A stretch of 64,000 nt of DNA from Byssothecium circinans (Eukaryota > Ascomycota > Dothideomycetes > Pleosporales > Massarinaceae). The DNA lies in the NCBI GenBank assembly GCA_010015675.1, contig ML976995.1:1-64000 (forward strand). Direction: 5' to 3'. The position numbers and the translations under genes were made by a program. Shown piece after piece: positions 1-10,899 of the stretch; position 1 is the stretch's first letter, and each line of letters starts with the position of its first letter. Below the pieces are notes generated by a model. That model worked only from the letters and a program-made list of their open reading frames with translations, searched no databases and was not told the origin of the DNA.

Positions 1-912
1 CCAATAGACGCTGACAGTTCTCGCCTTTGTATGCTCATTAAAGTGCTTCAACTACGCAAGACTAAGCTCATTGGTTGTCCATCCATTCTCTGAGACTAAG
101 AGCTTCTAATTGCGTGGTATATTGGCTTCCTAGTACCATAAAGAGATGTGGACGCGTCCTTTGTATATGATGAATAGCGGGGTGAATGTACCATTTAAAC
201 ATATACTCTGGATATCTGTCACCCACTCCTTATCGCCTGGCTGAACCGTTGTAGGCCTTTCTCGCTTCTCTGAGCCAGTAACCACTTTCATAGAGCTAAT
301 AACACCCATCTGAAAGCTAGTCTCGTCGAAGTTATGTATATCGTTATCGTGTACGCCGTACTTTACTTTGGTATCCTATATAAGCTTAAACCACGCGCTA
401 ACCACCTTAGGATCTTCCTGCAGTGCCCTCTGACGGTCCTTTGAATGGTTCCAAACTATTCATAACTATTCTAAACGGTTCACGAACCGTTCTGCCCAGT
501 TGATGCCTACTTTCTTACTACCCCGCTCGCGTAGTAGTTTATTTGCTATATCCAACACTTCGTCTAACGTAGGCGCGAATCCTCGCGAATTGAGGTTGAG
601 GATGTATAGGATAAGTGTTTCCTGCTCAGTTAAGGACAGTTTTGAACAGTTCAGTACCGTTTCTGGTCGAAACGGTATTCCTTTGGCGCGTTCAGTAAGG
701 ACGCGAGGCTTGACGTTAAAGGCCTCAGCAGCGCTTCAATAGCTTTGGAATTGGCCTCTATTGTATGCGCTAAGGGCAAGCTGTAGTCTACCTTCGTGTT
801 AGAGTCATTCAGACCTTTATTATTAAGGCATTTTCGTGTTAAAGATAGAGTTAGTGTTGCTAAGGAATTATGAGTGGTTTAGTAGTGTGGGCGGTTTAGT
901 AGTGCTTTACGT
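1..912 (-). pseudogene. Fot/pogo-type DDE transposase relic (right part of element)
   Basis: Read on the minus strand, about 790-480 encodes an HTH pair (psq-like 'LQLALSAYNRG', then a Tc5/CENP-B-like stretch with 'ILYILNLNSRGFAPT'). About 420-120 encodes the start of a DDE_1 catalytic domain ('NFDETSFQMGVI', then 'VTGSEKRERPTTVQPG' and 'FIIYKGRVHISLW'). These are hallmarks of fungal Fot1/pogo transposases. The first catalytic Asp (NFDET) is kept; the remaining domain lies beyond the left window edge. In-frame TAG stops stand where CAG or TGG codons are expected, consistent with CpA-to-TpA mutation. About 851-912 looks like the terminal inverted repeat region and matches a second copy near 10,829-10,895. 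No intact ORF survives, so this copy is dead. Confidence 0.82.
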
Positions 913-929
913 TACCTTTTTTTTACTTA

Positions 930-2607
930 CCTTTACTACCTAGAACAGCTCCTCCTACAGCATCTACTCAGCTTCGGCCACCATGTCCTGAGCCATCTTG
1001 CGGAAACGGCTAATGTAGATCAGTCGGCCGTTTAAGTAGAAGATCCTCTTGTCCTTTAACTAGTACGCATTGCCTGAGTTGCCAGCCATCATCGCAACGT
1101 ACTTACCGTACGCCAGCAAGCTGATCGCCTCACTCATCAGACTGTACGAGCCGTCAGCCAGATACTTCTCTCTCGCATGCAAGAAGAGTTCCTAGTCCTC
1201 GTCCGTCTGCTCGTCACGGCACGCCGCCAGAAGCAGTTTCTCTACGGCGAGCACCCTTATGCAGTATACCATGCCGGCGAGTATGTACGAGTAGTTCTTT
1301 GCCGTGCGCAAGCGATTCGCCTCAGCGTCAATGCCTAACACGGCGAGAAAGTGAATGAGTCCGCTGCTGAACGGCCGATCACCCACGGACTCGAAGATGA
1401 ATGATGCAAGTGTGGCGAGCAATACCTCTAGCCAGGATTCCTAATCATCATTGTTGTCATTATCATCCTTAAGCATCTCCCACAGCGCTACCACCAGCTC
1501 CTTCTAACAGCCCTTCTAGTAGAACAGCTCGCGCGCATCTTTCATAAGATCCATCTCTTCTGTGCGTCCGCTTCAACGGCGGGGGCGGCTGTCCCTATCA
1601 CCGTCACCGTCACTTCCGCCGCTGCTACTCCTAGAGCTCTGATTGCCTAAGACGTCCTCTTCATCCGCCTGCTCGCCGTCTACGTCGCTGTCGCCGTCCT
1701 CGCCGCGGCCGCTTCGTTCTATCCTCGCCTGCTCGTCGGCCATGATGCGTAGAAAGTAGCAGACGAACTTGACCATGTAGCCGGCGTAGCGGGCCTGACT
1801 CTCCGGGTTCTGCAGTCGGGCCATCGGCCGTTGATCGACCTCCTGCTACTTCGCACTCCGGAGCCACCGTCTCGTTTCCCGTGCGAGCGTCCACAGCCTG
1901 ACCACGCTCCTCTCCACTAGCAGCTCAACCAGCTTCGCGGCGCGCTGCAGCCTCACTTCACCCTGATCAGGCAGTCAGATCTGATGTGCAAGATGCGCTA
2001 GATTCCGCTTCGCGAGATGCTCCAGCCATCCCGTCTGCTTGAACTAGCCGGTCTTGTCGGTCTTCGCGGCCTCTGCGTCCATCACCTGCGCCTCCTCTTT
2101 ATGCGCCTGCGTTGTTACCTCCCATTCGGCCAGCCTTGCACGGACGACGTCGGCCGCCTCTCGGGGGACGGACGACGCGCTGTTGTTGACTGCTGCGTCG
2201 ACGACGAAATATCGCCGCTGCCCGCGAGCCTGGAAGAACGTCTGCACCTTGACTTTTTAGAAAAGCGTGCTCATATCACCCCTCTATAGCAACCCGTGCT
2301 CACCCTTACAGTGCTTCCATAGCCTATCTAGATTGATCGTGATGAAGTTGCAATCTTCCTTGGCGCATTGAAGCCTATCGAGCGGCTCTCCTAGCTCCTT
2401 GATCGGCGGACCCAGCAGCGGCGGCAGGTTAACGTCCTTAGGCTTCTTGATCCACCAGTACCTATAGTACTCTACGATCCTCTCCCTCTCTTTGCTCGCT
2501 ACGGCGTGATGATTACGCAGATGCGTGTTTAGATTCTGTACACCGGTAGCATGCTCCTTGCAGACAAGCACCTTATACTTGCGAAGATACTGAAAGTTTT
2601 CTTCCAT
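930..2607 (-). pseudogene. OrsD-like (DUF3505-type) C2H2 protein relic, copy 1
   Basis: Minus-strand fragments form one decayed gene. An N-terminal part at 2,607-2,284 has two zinc-binding stretches, the second a clear C2H2 ('LQCAKEDCNF' followed by 'HCKGEH'). A middle part around 2,247-1,820 runs through 'FFQARGQRRYF', 'HLAKRNLAHLAHQ' and 'RPMARLQNPESQARYAGY'. A C-terminal part at 1,422-935 includes 'LASFIFESVGDRPFSSGL' and 'YISRFRKMAQDMV'. This order fits the large multicopy fungal proteins related to OrsD (PF12013); some relatives continue into a RecQ-like helicase, which I do not see here. Stops are almost all TAG at CAG/TGG positions, as after RIP. The gene ends abruptly next to the Fot terminus at 912, so the Fot insertion probably removed its 3' part. 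Function is unknown. Confidence 0.7.
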
Positions 2608-3080
2608 CTTCTCAAATGATAGCGGTGATCGGGTTCGGCTGCCATTTCTCCTGCGGCGGGTTGCGCTTGGTTGTGGTGATGTTGCTGCGGGCGACCGTGC
2701 GTTCTAGCAGAACTCCATTGCTGCGAGAGTCTACCCTCGCCTTAACCATCACCAACGCAAAAGGTGAAGCTGCAAGATGGGGGATCGGTGCTCCTAATGC
2801 TGCTGAGCAATAGCTACATACAAAATTAGTTGGGAGAACGTGTCGCTGTGGAATGGATTAGCCCTCCCGTTCCCACGGATTATCCCTATCCGCGCCCCGG
2901 ATTCGGGCTAGCGACCCTGACGCTAGACCTGTTCCGCCACGGATTAGGCATAATCCGTCGCGTCCTCTCAGTTAGGTTTCTACAAATCCTGCAGATGGTG
3001 CAGCTTAATAGTGCGAAAAACTTATCTAAGTTTAGAGCAAATCTAATAATAGGATCTAAATCTACCCTACCTATAAAATA
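2608..3080. other. Transition zone without a gene
   Basis: GC-balanced up to about 2,980, then abruptly AT-rich. I see no coding signal. Around 2,876-2,960 there is a loose inverted arrangement of 'GGATTATCC'-like and 'GGATTAGGCATAATCC' words, perhaps leftover element termini. Confidence 0.4.
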
Positions 3081-3109
3081 ATAATCTACCTTACCCCTAA
3101 ATCTTAGAT

Positions 3110-3190
3110 ATATATACTGTACGCGTAGTTTCTATTACTAATAAAGTATTCTACCCTTATAATAGTAGATTTAGCGCCCTAGGATAGGCT
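3110..3190 (+). repeat. LTR-end-like sequence with PBS-like box, copy A
   Basis: The stretch from 'GTAGTTTCTAT' (about 3,125) to 'TTTAGCGCCCTAGGATAGG' (about 3,171-3,189) recurs at about 5,525-5,588 with near-equal spacing. The end box resembles a primer-binding site of the TGGCGCC type with one G-to-A and one C-to-T change. The OrsD-like coding trace (copy 2) stops exactly here, so this marks an insertion or recombination junction. Confidence 0.45.
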
Positions 3191-5090
3191 ACTTATTAGT
3201 TAGATTATCTTATATACTCTCCTATAGTACGCTAGGGATTAGCTTAGCAGCCTTACTATTACTAAACATTAACTTCTCTATTAATAACTACTAGCTCTTA
3301 GTTACTAACCTATATACTATACCGCGGAACTAAGCTATATTAAACTGTAACCCCTTATATAATAACTTATCTCTACCTATCTACTCTACATACCTACGTG
3401 ACGTAGTATTATAATAGATCTTTAACCTATACGTCTATAAATCTAACATCTACTGCATTAGGCTATAGCTACTTTGCACTATAAACCTATCTATTATCTC
3501 CTTAATAAACTACAAACATCCTCTAGGCTAGCGTTATAGTAGGTGGCTACTATTACTCTTATATGTACTCTTATATACGCTATTATTATTAAACTTATTA
3601 TTAAATGGCTTAGATAACTCTAATACCTACTATACTACTATAAATTAGGCCACCTTAATAACTACTAATAATATTAGTGGATACTACTTAGGGCCCTTCT
3701 ACTTATCCTTTTTAACGCCTAATATCACTAATATATACACTAATAGGCTATCATACTCCTTACGCGTAATAGACTAGTTTAATAATGTAATGCAAAACTC
3801 TAAATATGCTTTCTAGACTCTTAATAACTTCTTAAGCTTGCTACGCTTAGTACCTTCTACCTAACCTTACTACTCCTTTGCTTCTCTCTCTTCTATTACC
3901 TTATTAACCTCCTCTATCTCCTCCTTAACCTTATCCATCATCTTATCTATATCCCCTATCTCTTCTTCTCTATCTTTTTTATTTACCTCTTCCCCCTTTA
4001 CCTCCCTTTCTACCTACCTAACTAACGCCTCCTATGCCTCTCACTACTAGTGTGTAAACTAGTATTTAGGGCTCTTCTATGTATACTCTTTTTACGTACG
4101 TGTAAAAAACATTAATATCTACTACTATAGCTACGCGTACTTAATAATAGCATCCTTATCTATATATAGCTATAATAGCTAGAACTGCGTCTAGTACTTC
4201 TTAGTTTAAATCACCTCTAACCGCATAAACACGCTAATCTAATCTATGATAGATACCTAGCTAAACCACACTAACCCCTCTATAGTTACCTAAATTACTA
4301 CCTCTATAGGCTCTACTTCTTTATCCTTCCTAAGGTTAGGGTTAGCAATAGGTTCCTTAATATATGCTAATAAATTAGGCCTCTCTATGCCTACTAAATA
4401 TAGTAACTACTACGTCCGCTCTAACTATAAGTTTACCTCATCCCTCTTGCTATCCTAGATAGTATTCTGTGCCTGCTTTTTAATACTCTCCTATGCCTTA
4501 GCTATCTACTTACCTACTTACGCCTATACTATATTACTATCTATAGGAATGGGCTCTAGGCCGTCTGCTAGACCTTTATTAGGCGCGTGCACCTAGAAAT
4601 ACTATGATCTACAGCCCTAGATGAATAACTACTAGTACTAAACCCTCTTATACACTTTATTTACCTACGCTTATACTACCTTTCTCTTTATCTAGCTTAG
4701 CCGTCCCTAGCTCTTTCTTACTAAATAATTATGCGCGTTTTACTAATGCTTTCTTATTACTTCCTTACTCTAATACACCTATTAGTAATGTGTTAGGTCT
4801 AACTAACATAACCACCTATCTAGATATGCTAGTAACTATAGAATAGGCTTAATTACGCTGCTAGGAACCTCTACCTTACTAGGATACTAGATTAAACTAG
4901 GCTATCTACGTATATCTTCTCCTATAGCTTCTACTAGTTTGCGGCTTATCTTATAAACACGCCATAAATGCCCTTTAACCTAATTAGGCTACACGCTATG
5001 CCTGCATTCTTTGCAAATAGGTACTAGGTACTTAATTAACTACTTAAAATGTTAGGTCTTATTACTAGTTACTGCTGCTATCTTAGACTA
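3190..5090 (-). pseudogene. OrsD-like (DUF3505-type) protein relic, copy 2, heavily RIP-mutated
   Basis: Read on the minus strand with TAG taken as a former sense codon, the segment gives a recognisable OrsD-type order. A zinc motif 'VPICKECRHSV' lies near 5,020, followed by 'KGHLWRVYKISRKL' and 'EVPSSV'. Then come 'GLADGLEPIP', 'FMRLEVI', 'ILMFFTRTQKEYTQKSP', 'SYSLMQ' and 'MLDLQTYRLKIYYNTT', ending with 'LLYKGVQFNIA'. The last motifs correspond to the C-terminal region of copy 1, so both relics belong to one family. The trace breaks at about 3,190, beside an LTR-like box. In relatives this region precedes a helicase domain (telomere-linked helicase type); that half is absent here. No intact frame remains. 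Confidence 0.6.
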
Positions 5091-5524
5091 CTTAACCATA
5101 CCTAATTAATAGGTTATAGGCGTGATAACGGGCTCTACTACTAGATCCTAGGCTAAAAACACGGGTTATTTAGCTTAACTAACTAAATATAACTAGATCA
5201 ACCTAACAACGGCTATAGGAATAGGTTCTATGCGTAGAATTGCATCCTAGATACTGCGGGCTTCTTTAGCCCTTTTATTAATATAGTAGCCTTACGCTAG
5301 GGCTACTATAGTTACGTATCACCCTATTAAAACTATCACCCCTAACCCTAACGCCTATAACTATATAGGGTATCTTAATGCAAATGCGTCTAATAGTGTA
5401 ACTTAGTGCGCTAAATAACATATCTAAATTTCACGCGAATTAGATGATGTAATATAAATAGAATCAGCCTTATAAGTAAAACAGAATTAGCCTACGTGAT
5501 ATAATATCTATGCTATTACAGTAG
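5091..5524. other. AT-rich non-coding remnant between OrsD relic and LTR-like box B
   Basis: No protein trace was recognised. It contains 'CCCTAACCCTAAC' at about 5,339-5,352, two units of the common fungal telomere repeat. The same hexamer pair occurs inside the OrsD coding relic near 4,337, so chance is likely. Confidence 0.4.
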
Positions 5525-5588
5525 TTTCTATCCCTAATAGTAAAAATAGAGTTAGTACTAATTCTATTTAGCGCCCTAGGATAGGGTA
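5525..5588 (+). repeat. LTR-end-like sequence with PBS-like box, copy B
   Basis: Second copy of the repeat seen at about 3,125-3,190 ('GTAGTTTCTAT' then 'TTTAGCGCCCTAGGATAGG'), in the same orientation and with 45-46 bases between the two marks in each copy. The Gypsy pol trace ends on its right side and the OrsD relic lies on its left. Confidence 0.45.
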
Positions 5589-5589
5589 T

Positions 5590-8500
5590 CTATATTCCTT
5601 AGACTCGTGTAGCCTTTAGATAAGTATTTATGCTTTATCCTCTTAGACTTGTTAGCGTCTATTAGGCTCCTAGGTAAGCTTATTAAGCTTCTTATCCTAT
5701 AACTATGTAACCTTAGTTACCTTAGCTAATCATTTAACTAGAGTTCCTTTATATAGTTATAGTTAATTATAGCCTAAACTACTATCTCTATCCTTCTATA
5801 GGACTGTATCATGCATGATAGGTCTATCTATCTCTTAAAGGTTAGATCTTTAGCTAAGGGTGTCCACTACTCCATTTAGTAATCCTAGGCGATAGTATAC
5901 CTTAAAGTTATAGTTTACTATTATTTTAGCCTATCTGACCTATCATTAGTTAAGTTTCTTAGTTATCATGAAACTTATTAGGTTCTAGTAATCTAAATAT
6001 ACCTCTACCTAGTATCTAGCGCCTACTAGCTAGGCTTGCTATTATTTAAAGGAGTCTACTATCACTAGTAGTTCTTTATCATGAACGTTATAGTTAAGTT
6101 CTACTCCTAAGAACTTCTAAGAATAGTAGAATACTAGTCTCTATTTCCTATCTTTACCTTATTATAAAAGTATCACTCCTAGGGTATAGTTTAATGTATC
6201 TGTTTCTACTTATAGTAGTCATTCTAGGTTATGCATTTAAAGTATAAGGGTTGATAGGAATAGTTCTTTTAGCTTTTTAAAAGCCTCCTACTATTCTTAT
6301 CTCTATTAGAATCCCTTTTCCTTCTTAGTGATTTCTATAAGAGGCACTATAGTCTTTAAGTATCTCTAAATAAACTTTTAGTAGAAGTTAGCAAATCCTA
6401 GGAAGGATTACACGTCTTTAACTATTTTAGGTTTTAGCTATTCCTTTATAGTTTTGACTTTCTTTGGGTCCATAGCAATACCCTCTCATGAAATGATAAA
6501 CCCTAAGTAATTCGTCTCCGTAACGTGGAATTTACATTTTTCTAGCTATAGGGGTAATTAATACTCCCTAAGCTTCTTAAGCACTTTTTTAACATGTTTA
6601 ATGTAATCTTTAAGCATTCCTAAGGTATACACTAGTATGTTATCTAGGTATGTAGTTATAAAAACGTCTAAGTATTTATAAAGTGCTTTATTAATAAGTG
6701 CCTAAAATGTTGTAGGCGCATTTATTAGTCTAAAGGATATAACTATATACTTATATAGTCTATAATAAGTTTTAAAGGTAGTTAGCTATTTAAAGCCCTT
6801 AGCTATCTATATTTAATAGAATCTATCTTATATATTAAATTTTATAATCTACTTAACTCTTTGGAGGTGGTCCATAAGTTCCTAAATTAGAGGAAGGGGG
6901 TAATAGTTCTTCCTTATAACATAGTTAAGCTATCTAAAATCTATATAAAGTCATAGCTTTCTATTTTTCTTTAGGACGAAGAGAATTGGTAAAGCTATTA
7001 GGCTTGTACTCTTTTATATATATCCTTGTTTTAAGTTCTTCTTAATATACTCTCGTAGCTCTAACTGCTAGTCCTAAGTAAGCAGATATATTAGTCTTAG
7101 GTGTAGCTTCGCGCCTTCTTCTAGATGAATCTCATGATCCTATTCCTAGTGATCTAGTAATGCAGTTTCTTCTATTTCCTTAAATAAGTCTTAAAACTCT
7201 TCATATTCTAGTAGTATCATTGGTTAGGGTTCATCCTTTATAGGCGTAACTCTCTATATCTAAATAACTCCTATTTATAAAGGGTCCTTCTTATAGATTC
7301 TCTTAACCTTATAAGGTAATATCTTACTAATCTATCTAGTCTAACTAGATAAGCTCTAGATTACTAGGCTTAATCTTTCGTAGTGTGTTCTAGTAACCTT
7401 ACGCACTAGTTCTTAGCTAAATATTATGCTTTTCTACTAATTAATAGTAGGATTGTACTTCCTAAGCTAATTATAACTAATTAATATGTCTTCTTCACTA
7501 AGATCTATGATGTTGAGGGATGTTATATCCTTAATTCTAAGTATATAGAATAATACTTCTTAGGTTTCTAACCTTAAGAATCCGTTGCTATAGGACATTA
7601 ATCCGTCGTCAGCTAATACTACTTATATTAGACGTTCTTTATCCTAATAGGGTATATCATATTTCTTAACTACTTATAGGGAGATAATTATCTATATAGC
7701 TCTACTATCTACTAGTGCCATAAGTCTACGTCCGTGTATACGTACCTCTACCTTTAGTTAATAAACTAGTAGATCTAGGTGTCATACGTTATATAGGGTT
7801 ATTATAGGAATGCTCTTACTAGCGTAACCCTATCTCTAGTAGTATCCTAGTTTTTTAATCCTTAGGGTTTTATTAGAAACTAACCTAATCCTTATTTATT
7901 AGATAGATAGATTAAGTAGCTATTTTCATAATAAGCTATCTATAACATGCGTGCATGCTCTGTTGATAGTTCGTCCCTACGCGGGAATCCTTTTCAAAGT
8001 TTCTCTAAGAGATATGCCTAATATATGTTATTAAAGTATTAGTTATAGGGTAGGTTATCATGACTTTCCCTTATAATAGCTCTAGGCGGGCGTCTTATAG
8101 TTTAAGTATATAAGATATTATCTCTAGTAGCCCTATCCTCTAGATGGCCTCATAGCTAGTATTACGTTTCTAGTAACGTTTGCTATATCTATTATGTGAG
8201 TGTTATTTTTCATCTAAAAGCGTCTTCCTTTATCTTATTAGGAAGCGTTAGGAATTTGTAACGTTAGCATACTATTACTAAATACTTAGAAGGAGGTAGT
8301 AGCTTATAGTTAGCTCTATACCTAGCCTATGTAGCTTCTTCCTTTAAGAGGAGGTAGAACATATATCCTAGGAGTGCTTTACACTTATTCTACTTAAGCT
8401 CCTTATGTCCCTTATCTAAAGGGTATCCTATAGGGTAATAGTAGATACATGCATTATTCTTATACACTATTACTTCCCTATCTATTTATCTAGCTAGCTA

Positions 8501-10545
8501 GTACCCTACGACGTGCTTACTAAGCTAGTGTAGTTAGTAGTATATATTATAGCACCTACTCTAACCTAGGCGTTCGTGCTATTTTTACTAGTACTTAAAA
8601 TAGTGTATATAGTAGTTATCTTCTATATAGTCCTTCTCTAAGAGAAGGGCGTAAGAGGCTTATCTAGGCGTGTATCGCACGCTTTATCTTTCCTATAGGT
8701 AAGTAACGTAGTGCTCCCTTATATAGTTATACCATTTAACTTTATTATATTTATTATTAATCTTAATTTATTATACCTTTATTTGTAGACCTTACTCCTT
8801 TATTACTACTACTACTACTTTATAGGCATAGCCTCCGCGTACTAACATATCCTTAGTATATATTTTACCTTTATGTGCGTTATCTCTATATATCTAGCAT
8901 AGATCATCTTTAAGCTATTAAAGGACCTCATAGTTATCTATCTAGTTTAGGGGTTAAGTTATTTAGGTTAGAATAGATTCTATATTACTAACTTTATTAT
9001 TAGATAATTCTATAGCCTAATCTACTTTTAAAGGTAGGTAAGGAGTAGGCTACTAGCGCGGTACCTCTAGTTTATTCTCCTTAGGTTTTACTACCTTAAA
9101 CTTAATTATCCTAATCTTGACTACTCTAAGCTTACTTGCTTAGCCCTAGTTCTTTAGGTAGTCTCTACGGAAGTGTCCTACTTTACTATATTAAAGATAT
9201 GCTCTCTTCTTAAAGCGTTCCTAGCGTTATTTATAGGTTAGGCCGTCTAGCTATCTTCCCTTACCTTTATTAAATTACTTCTTTTATTAGACTTTGTCTG
9301 TTATTACTACATTACCGTCGTGGTCATATTATAGTATCTTTAGTTTTCTATATTTTCTAGAGTTAGGAATAATTATTATGTCCCTTTGCTTCTTTTACAT
9401 TGCTTATTCATAGAGCCTATTATTAATTTAGGTAGCTAGGTTAATCATATCTTATAAGTCTTCTAGCTTATTATGATAGATTATACTATCTTTAATAGTT
9501 TCCTTTAGCCTGTTATAGAAGGCTATGCGTAACGGCGCATTATCCTAATTAATCTTTAACTGTAGTTATTTAAACTTCATCACATACCTAGCAACTAACC
9601 TATCTTGCTAGATCTAAGATATCTTTTACTCTACTTAGGTCTCTTTATCAAGTTCTCTAAATACCTTTTAAATCTCATCCTTAAACGCCGTCTAGCTCTT
9701 AAAGATAGTCTTCGTGTCATCTTTATAATGCCTTATCTTATTTATAAGATAGTCGTCTATAAAGGGCTATATCTAAGTAGCTACCTTATCTTTTAAGTAT
9801 ATACTAGCCGTAAGGATCTTATCTAAGTCCTCTATTAGGGCGTTGAAGTGATAGTATAAATCTATGTTAGTAAGGAATAGCTTTAAGCTATCTTATCCTT
9901 TATTATACTTTTCTAGCGCCGTAATCTTTCTATAGGGTATAGTGTCCTTAGCTTAGAGTTAAGTAATTACTTGCATTAATCTATTAATCTATTTAGCCTA
10001 TTACTATAACTAGTTAGCCTAGTTAGCTATTACTAATACTAGACTTAAAGTAGGTGTACTAACACTACTACTAGTAGCACATAGGATAGCGGGAGCTACT
10101 ATTACGTATGTTTAGGTTCTTAAACCTATAGGTAGTTAAAGTGTTACTAAGGGGTATACTTACTAGGCCTAATCCATGTAAGGGGAGGTTAGTTAGTGTA
10201 AGGCGTATATATTAAGTAGTATGCTTTAGTAGTTTAAGAGGTAAACGTGTAAAAGTAACTAATTCTATAACTAACTATAAAATAACTAAGTATTAATCTA
10301 GGTAAGAGATAAACTATAGAGAGTTAACTACAAAGAATTAGAATTAGAAAGATAAAGGAAATCTATCTAGTCTTTATACTACTTATTCTATTCCTTTGAT
10401 AAGTCTTTAATCCTACCTAGAGCTTCTACTCCCTAGATCTCTATTTAATCTAGGGCCTTAGTCTGCTCCTAGGATCTCTTAGTCTTAGCAGGATCATGGT
10501 TACGTGATTATTACTTTAACCCTATCCTGCGCCCCACCATTTAAT
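5590..10545 (-). mobile_element. Ty3/Gypsy LTR retrotransposon relic, RIP-mutated, integrase not found
   Basis: The minus strand carries the usual Gypsy order. A gag region holds a zinc knuckle at about 9,149-9,203 (a 'KVGHFRRD' core with two Cys codons now TAT/TAG). A protease trace 'MALVDSRA' lies near 7,700-7,722 (active-site DSG now DSR). The reverse transcriptase carries 'YLDNILVYT' at about 6,623-6,649 (YLDD now YLDN), then 'KCKFHVTETNYLGFI' and 'FLGFANFY'. RNase H is at about 5,850-6,130 ('NYNVHDKELLVIVDSF'). A PBS-like box lies near 10,516-10,540 on the minus strand ('TGGGGCGCAGGATAGGG'). Integrase should follow RNase H below 5,850 but the trace ends near 5,590. All catalytic changes seen are C-to-T type. 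The element is defective. Confidence 0.78.
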
Positions 10546-10602
10546 ACTCTCCCTAAACGTATTATTCTTCCATGGCTGCGCTTATACATTATCTTGTAAT
10601 AA

Positions 10603-10637
10603 ATAGTTCTAAACTATTAGGAATAGTTTAGAACTAT
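10603..10637. repeat. Perfect 16-bp inverted repeat with 3-nt loop
   Basis: The arms 'ATAGTTCTAAACTATT' and their reverse complement are separated by AGG. It lies between the Gypsy PBS-like box and the Fot-like end, in what should be the right LTR or its flank. It could be part of the LTR or a short element end; no function is evident. Confidence 0.6.
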
Positions 10638-10699
10638 AAAAGGGTAAGAGTAGAGAGTAAGTATAAGATATAATAACTAAGTATTCGCTACTATAGCAA

Positions 10700-10895
10700 C
10701 TATAAGAAGGCTAGGTATAACGCGAGAATATATTAAGTAGATGAAGAGGCTTCTTTTAAGTTAGAGGCTAGTACTTAGTTTATTATGTTAAGTAGTAATG
10801 CAGACGATAATAACGATAAAGTTAAGTAAGTTAGTATTACTAAGGAAAAGTAGCTATCTTAATGGTATAGCTGTCTTAATAGTGCTTTACGTTAC
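10700..10895. mobile_element. Terminal fragment of a second Fot/pogo-like element
   Basis: About 10,829-10,895 aligns with 851-912 over roughly 65 bases, sharing 'GTTAGT.TT.CTAAGGAA' at the start and ending in the identical 'TAGTGCTTTACGTTAC'. The two copies have the same orientation. This looks like one terminus of a related, RIP-damaged element; the transposase part has been lost or merged into the Gypsy debris on its left. Confidence 0.45.
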
Positions 10896-10899
10896 TATT

